Assembly: GCA_040221175.1 (NCBI GenBank)
Contig: JAVJVK010000004.1
Span: 728,268 to 792,267 of the forward strand
Direction: 5' to 3'
DNA from: Phycisphaerales bacterium
GTDB taxonomy: Bacteria; Planctomycetota; Phycisphaerae; Phycisphaerales; UBA1924
Length of the DNA stretch: 64,000 nucleotides
Both the position numbers and the translations under genes were made by a program. The notes below the pieces were generated by a model. The model was not told the origin of the DNA and ran no database searches. It saw only the letters and a list, made by a program, of their open reading frames with translations. Numbering within the stretch: the first letter of the stretch is position 1; the number at the start of each line of letters is the position of its first letter. Positions 59,774-64,000 of the stretch are shown here, piece by piece.

Positions 59774-61549
59774 ATGCGCACGCTCTTGGCTTTGCTCGTG
59801 CTCGCCCTTCCCGCGTACTCGCAAGACGCACCCCCCACCGGCCAACCCGCCTTCGACGCCTTCGCCCGCGCCCGGGCCATCGTGCTGGGCGGGGAACCGG
59901 GCGAAGGCGACCTCCCGCCCGTCTGGGGCGTTGCCGTCACCGTTCGCGAAGACGGTCGTCGGTTCATCGCCGACGCGCTCGCCTTCGATCGACCGCGCGC
60001 ATCGCTCATCGACGCCGTCGCGCGCGAGGCGCGTACGCCCACCACCGACGCCGCACGCCTGACGGTTGAACTGGCCGGCCGGCCCTCTGCCATCGAGGGC
60101 ACGCGCGGTCTGGCCGACGTCGCGCTCGCGATCCGCCCGGGTCTCGACGCCGTCGCCGTGCGCGCGGGCGAGGCGGTCGCTGTCGTGTTCCCCGACGCTG
60201 CGCTCGCCGGGGGCATGCTGCCCAGCGACATGATCTCCGCGGCATTGCGCGAAGCCCTGGAAGACGACCTGCCCGCCACCGTCGAGCCCGGCCCGGGCGC
60301 ATGGACCCGCTACGCCGATGCCGCGCTGCGACAAGACGAGGCCACCGTGTACCGCGCCCCCGTCACCATGCTCGCTCAGCCGCCCGACGCGACCGCCCCC
60401 ACGCTGGTCCACCGCGGTGGCCGCGTCGTCGGCCTCATGGAACTCACCCCACCGACCCTGATCGAATGGGCAGGCGACATGGCCGCACACCTGCAACGCC
60501 GCCGCCACGCGGGGCTGGAGCCCTACGGCCTGACCGGTACGCTCGACGCACGCACCGGCCGCACGCTCTCGCCCATCGACGAGCCGTTCAACCAGGCGCT
60601 TGCGGCTCACGCCCTTCTGCGGTACGGCACCTCGAACTGGGCCCCCGAGGACAAGGCCGCCCAGGCTCGCACCACCGCGGTCGTCCTGCTTCGCCAGCTC
60701 GCGCTCATCACGCCCGTGCGCATTGGCGCCATGGCCGACCTGGGCGACGAGGCTCCGCTCGAGCCCGAGCCGTGGTCCGACGTCACCTCGGCGGCGATGG
60801 TCCTGATCGCCATGGAGCCGCTCGGGCCCGAAGCCTTCGAGGCCTACCCCGAGTTGGAAGCGATGCGCGAGCGCTGCGCCGCGGTGGTCCGACCCCTCCT
60901 GGGGCTCTCGATCACCGGCTCGGCCGTGTTCGCCCCCGAAACGCCCGCGGGCGCATACGCCCTCATCGCACGGGCCCGCGTCGCCCTGGGCGCTTCGGAT
61001 ATCGCCACGGTCGAGGACACCCAGATCGGCCGCGCTGGCGCCCGGGCCGTGCTGACCCGCGTCGACCCCGAGGTGCTGGTGAGCCAGATGCCCTGGGCCC
61101 TCACGGCGCTGGGCGACCAAGAGCCGCTGGCCGGCGGCGACGCACTGCGCCAGATGCGCACCCTCGTCTGGGAACACCAACTCACGGGCCCCGCCGTTGA
61201 GGGAGATGATCGCGATCTGGCCGGCGGTATCGTCTTCACCCGCGGTGGCCCCCCGCTGCCGACGTGGCAGACCGCGCGCGCCGCCACGGCCATGGGCGCA
61301 GTGCTGCTCGACGAACGCCTGACACCCCCCAACGAGCGGGCCGGCGAGTTCCTCAATCTGCTGCGAACCCTGCGGTTCCTGCGCCAGCTCACCGTGGACG
61401 AAAGCATGGCCCACCTGCTCGCCGACCCCGGCAAGGCCACCGGTGGCGTGCGCGCCGCCCCGTGGGACCTGCGCCAGCCGTCAATCGCCACGAGCCTCAC
61501 GCTGCTGGCCGTCTGCGACGCACTCGACACGGCCTATCAGCCCCGCTGA
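59774..61549 (+). CDS. Exported protein D, unknown, all-helical C-terminal part
   Basis: 591 residues with a signal peptide nearly identical to that of gene C ('MRTLLALLVLALPAYSQDA'). Not homologous to the other three beyond that. Residues about 45-180 look alpha/beta ('VWGVAVTVREDGRRFIADAL'). The rest is regularly helical ('NQALAAHALLRYGTSNWAPE', 'AARTTAVVLLRQLAL'-like repeats), reminiscent of alpha/alpha-toroid proteins such as terpene-cyclase or GH-type folds, but no catalytic motif is visible. Last gene of the four-gene cluster, with a terminator overlapping its stop. Confidence 0.75.
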   Translation: MRTLLALLVLALPAYSQDAPPTGQPAFDAFARARAIVLGGEPGEGDLPPVWGVAVTVREDGRRFIADALAFDRPRASLIDAVAREARTPTTDAARLTVELAGRPSAIEGTRGLADVALAIRPGLDAVAVRAGEAVAVVFPDAALAGGMLPSDMISAALREALEDDLPATVEPGPGAWTRYADAALRQDEATVYRAPVTMLAQPPDATAPTLVHRGGRVVGLMELTPPTLIEWAGDMAAHLQRRRHAGLEPYGLTGTLDARTGRTLSPIDEPFNQALAAHALLRYGTSNWAPEDKAAQARTTAVVLLRQLALITPVRIGAMADLGDEAPLEPEPWSDVTSAAMVLIAMEPLGPEAFEAYPELEAMRERCAAVVRPLLGLSITGSAVFAPETPAGAYALIARARVALGASDIATVEDTQIGRAGARAVLTRVDPEVLVSQMPWALTALGDQEPLAGGDALRQMRTLVWEHQLTGPAVEGDDRDLAGGIVFTRGGPPLPTWQTARAATAMGAVLLDERLTPPNERAGEFLNLLRTLRFLRQLTVDESMAHLLADPGKATGGVRAAPWDLRQPSIATSLTLLAVCDALDTAYQPR

Positions 61550-61560
61550 ATCGGGGTTTT
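61541..61560 (+). terminator. Terminator overlapping the stop of protein D gene
   Basis: CCCCG (61541-61545), a 6-base loop and CGGGG (61552-61556) are followed by TTTT. The stop codon TGA (61547-61549) lies inside the loop, so a terminating ribosome would mask the hairpin. Confidence 0.6.
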
Positions 61561-61655
61561 CAACGCTCGGCCGACCTAGAATCCACCTCGCCCACGGTGC
61601 CCATTTGCAAGGCATCTGTTCGGCAAATTCTTGACCGGCTTCGGAGGGCTGCTGC

Positions 61656-64000
61656 TTGGCCGACGAGCATGATCAGGCTGGAATCTCGGACGACGGCGAT
61701 CAGGGCGAGGGGTCGCAACCGCCGGTGATCGGCGGCGGCCGCATCGTCGACCTTGAGATCGACCGCGAGCTCCAGGAAAGCTACCTCACCTACGCCATGA
61801 GCACCATCATGGACCGGGCCCTGCCCGACGTCCGCGACGGGCTCAAGCCCAGCCAGCGACGCATCCTCGTCGCGATGAACGACAACAACTTGCGCCCCGG
61901 CCGCAAGCACCTCAAGTGCGCCAAGATCGCCGGCGACACCAGCGGCAACTACCACCCCCACGGCGAGAGCGTGATCTACCCCACCCTCGTCGGGCTGGCC
62001 CAGAAGTGGCGCATGCGCGTGCCGCTCATCGACCCGCAGGGAAACTTCGGCTCCATCGAGGGCGATCCGCCCGCGGCCATGCGATACACCGAGGCCCGCA
62101 TGCACCACGCGGCCGTCGACATGCTCCAGGACATGGACCTGAGCACCGTCGACATGCAGCCCAACTACGACGAGCGTCTGCTCGAGCCCAAGGTGCTGCC
62201 GGGACGCTTCCCGAACCTTCTGGTCAATGGATCGCTGGGCATCGCCGTGGGCATGGCCACGAGCATGCCGCCGCACAACCCCAGCGAGATTCTCGACGCC
62301 ATCACGCGCGTCGTTGACAATCCCGACATCGAACTGCTCGAACTCATGCAGGACGAGGTCGACGCCGAGGGCAATGTGACGCGCCTGGGCGTCAAGGGCC
62401 CCGATTTCCCCACCGGCGGCGTCATCGTCGGGCGGCGCGGTATCGGCGAGGCCTACGCCAACGGCCGCGGCAAGGTCTACCTCCGCGGCGTGTGCCACGT
62501 CGAGGAACTGAACAAGGACCGCCAGCAACTCGTCATCGACGAGATTCCCTACAACCTCAGCCAGCGAAACCTGGTCGAGAAGATCGTCGAGGCCGTCCAG
62601 GACGAGCGCATCAAGGACATCAGCGACATCCGCAACGAATCCGGCCGCCAGGCAATGACGCGCGTAGTCATCGAACTCAAGCGAGGCGCCGACCCGGCCG
62701 TCGTCGAGAACCAGCTCTACCAGTTCACGCCCCTCCAGCAGACCTTCAGCATCATCAACATCGCGCTGGTCGGCCGCCGCCCGGTGACGCTCGGCCTCAA
62801 GGAACTCATCGAGCACTACATCGACCACCGCGTCGAGGTCATCCGCCGCCGCACCGAGCACCTGCTCCGCGAGGCCCGCCGCAAGGCCCACCTGCTCGAG
62901 GGCCAGATCTACGCCGTCATCGATATCGACGAGATCGTCAAGCTCATCCGGAGCAGCTCGACCCGCGAGGAAGCGATTCAGAAGCTCATGGATCGGCGCT
63001 ACCGCATCCCGCCCGAGCACCCCGCCGCCAGGCAGATCCCCCAGCGCCTGCTCGACCACGTGGCGAAGTTCGAGGACCTCGGCGGCGTCGCCCTGACACG
63101 CCACCAAGCAGAGCAGATCGGCTCGATGCGTCTCATCCAGCTCGTGGGCCTTGAGATCGAGCGCCTCGTCGACGAGTACACCAAGCTGGTGGGCGAGATC
63201 GAGGACTACGAGGAGATCCTCGCCAGCCGCCCCCGCGTATTGCAGATCATCCGTGACGACTGTGAGGCCATGAAGGCCCGCTACGGCGATGCCCGCCGCA
63301 CCGCCATCGAAGATGCCGTGGGCGAGATCGACATGGAGTCGCTCATCCGCGAGCACGACGTGGTGGTCACCATCAGCCGCGGCGGCTACGCCAAGCGCGT
63401 GCCCGCCGAGACGTATCGCGCCCAGGCGCGCGGCGGCAAGGGCATCCGTGCCGGCACGAGCAAGGACGAGGACTTCGTCCAACACCTTTTCGTCGCCAGC
63501 ACGCACGACCACCTGCTGTGCTTCACCAACACCGGCCGCGTCTTCAAGATGAAGGTCTACGAGTTACCCGAGATGGCGCGCACCGCCAAGGGCCGCGCCA
63601 TCGTCAATCTGCTCGACCTGAAAGAAGGTGAGAAGGTCTGGGCCTTCCTGACGATCAAGGACTTCGAGGCGAACAGCCAGTTCCTCACCTTCGCCACGCG
63701 CGGCGGCATCGTCAAGCGCACGCCGCTCCGGGCCTACCGCAACGTCAACCGCTCGGGACTCATCGCCGTGGGCCTGAAGGAAGGCGACGAGCTCTACGAC
63801 GTTGCACTCACCAACGGCAACGACGACATCCTGCTGGTCACCAGCAATGGCATGGCCATCCGCTTCGCCGAAGACGATGTCCGCGTCATGGGCCGCTCGG
63901 CCGCCGGCGTCAAGGGCATCGATCTGGCCGACAGTGCGCGCGTCATCGGCTTGGTCGCCATCCCCATGGTCGAGGACGAAGACGGCGACCTGATGACCGA
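61656..64000 (+). CDS. gyrA: DNA gyrase subunit A, C-terminus beyond right edge
   Basis: 781 codons are visible from a TTG start at 61656, chosen because GGAGG lies 9 bases upstream and no in-frame ATG or GTG precedes the conserved core. Catalytic subunit that breaks and rejoins DNA for supercoiling. Seen: '[20 protein letters not shown]', '[18 protein letters not shown]', '[17 protein letters not shown]', active Tyr in '[14 protein letters not shown]' (about 142), '[20 protein letters not shown]', and the GyrA box '[14 protein letters not shown]' (about 590) that marks gyrase over ParC, then the start of the beta-pinwheel. A charged '[20 protein letters not shown]' N-tail precedes the core. 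Confidence 0.96.
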   Translation, partial: MADEHDQAGISDDGDQGEGSQPPVIGGGRIVDLEIDRELQESYLTYAMSTIMDRALPDVRDGLKPSQRRILVAMNDNNLRPGRKHLKCAKIAGDTSGNYHPHGESVIYPTLVGLAQKWRMRVPLIDPQGNFGSIEGDPPAAMRYTEARMHHAAVDMLQDMDLSTVDMQPNYDERLLEPKVLPGRFPNLLVNGSLGIAVGMATSMPPHNPSEILDAITRVVDNPDIELLELMQDEVDAEGNVTRLGVKGPDFPTGGVIVGRRGIGEAYANGRGKVYLRGVCHVEELNKDRQQLVIDEIPYNLSQRNLVEKIVEAVQDERIKDISDIRNESGRQAMTRVVIELKRGADPAVVENQLYQFTPLQQTFSIINIALVGRRPVTLGLKELIEHYIDHRVEVIRRRTEHLLREARRKAHLLEGQIYAVIDIDEIVKLIRSSSTREEAIQKLMDRRYRIPPEHPAARQIPQRLLDHVAKFEDLGGVALTRHQAEQIGSMRLIQLVGLEIERLVDEYTKLVGEIEDYEEILASRPRVLQIIRDDCEAMKARYGDARRTAIEDAVGEIDMESLIREHDVVVTISRGGYAKRVPAETYRAQARGGKGIRAGTSKDEDFVQHLFVASTHDHLLCFTNTGRVFKMKVYELPEMARTAKGRAIVNLLDLKEGEKVWAFLTIKDFEANSQFLTFATRGGIVKRTPLRAYRNVNRSGLIAVGLKEGDELYDVALTNGNDDILLVTSNGMAIRFAEDDVRVMGRSAAGVKGIDLADSARVIGLVAIPMVEDEDGDLMT

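Overview
The window is GC-rich, almost fully coding bacterial chromosome, and it most resembles a planctomycete of the class Phycisphaerae. Five secreted proteins end in paired Ca-binding 'DxDGDG...FDFLxFQxxF' modules that finish in Gly-Cys (GC-type dockerin), a hallmark of that group. DUF1573, rhodanese and DoxX/MauE proteins are encoded beside ribosomal protein bS18, and lysine or arginine is made on the LysW carrier protein. No rRNA, tRNA, CRISPR array, transposase or integrase was found.

Layout. 1-4370 (minus): pseudopilin/secretin operon with three prepilins, a small membrane protein and a GspD/PilQ-type secretin that runs off the left edge. 4.7-11.5 kb: an exported HEAT-repeat protein with a degenerate receiver-like segment, a HTH-receiver response regulator, an M42 peptidase, a YgfZ-like protein and RibD. 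11.7-15.4 kb: two large secreted dockerin proteins (beta-helix and FG-GAP propeller). 15.4-18.7 kb: a degenerating patch with an exact-phase 21-bp tandem repeat, a truncated LamG-like ORF, a dockerin protein and two paralogous proteins of unknown family, one broken by an in-frame TAA. 18.7-31 kb: an Fn3-like protein, an RNase HII-like protein, ispG, the DUF1573-rhodanese-MauE-bS18-fRMsr-SDR gene run, a glutamate dehydrogenase, a GNAT protein and another dockerin protein. 29.6-37.0 kb (plus): a tight five-gene run ending in an Mre11/SbcD-like nuclease and an SbcC/YhaN-like ATPase with an extra C-terminal domain. 37.1-41.4 kb: a subtilisin-dockerin protease and a DUF2254 membrane protein.

41.4-45.7 kb (plus): lysW-lysX-lysY-lysZ-lysK, preceded by a 27-codon Lys/Arg-rich ORF and a strong terminator only 36 bases before lysW. 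An 8-base segment inside the short ORF can pair with the 5' arm of the terminator, so this looks like a ribosome-controlled attenuator. 45.7-55.2 kb: pdxJ, a membrane protein, rho, ptsI, an RNase E/G with four arginine-block segments, and dxr. 55.2-61.5 kb: four exported or membrane-anchored proteins, three of them paralogues with a pseudopilin-like C-terminal motif. 61.7 kb to the end: gyrA (TTG start), cut by the right edge.

Together the genes cover housekeeping (isoprenoid precursors through ispG and dxr, riboflavin, B6, lysine, transcription termination, RNA decay, DNA topology) and a large exported repertoire that the secretin/pseudopilin operon might serve; that link is inference.
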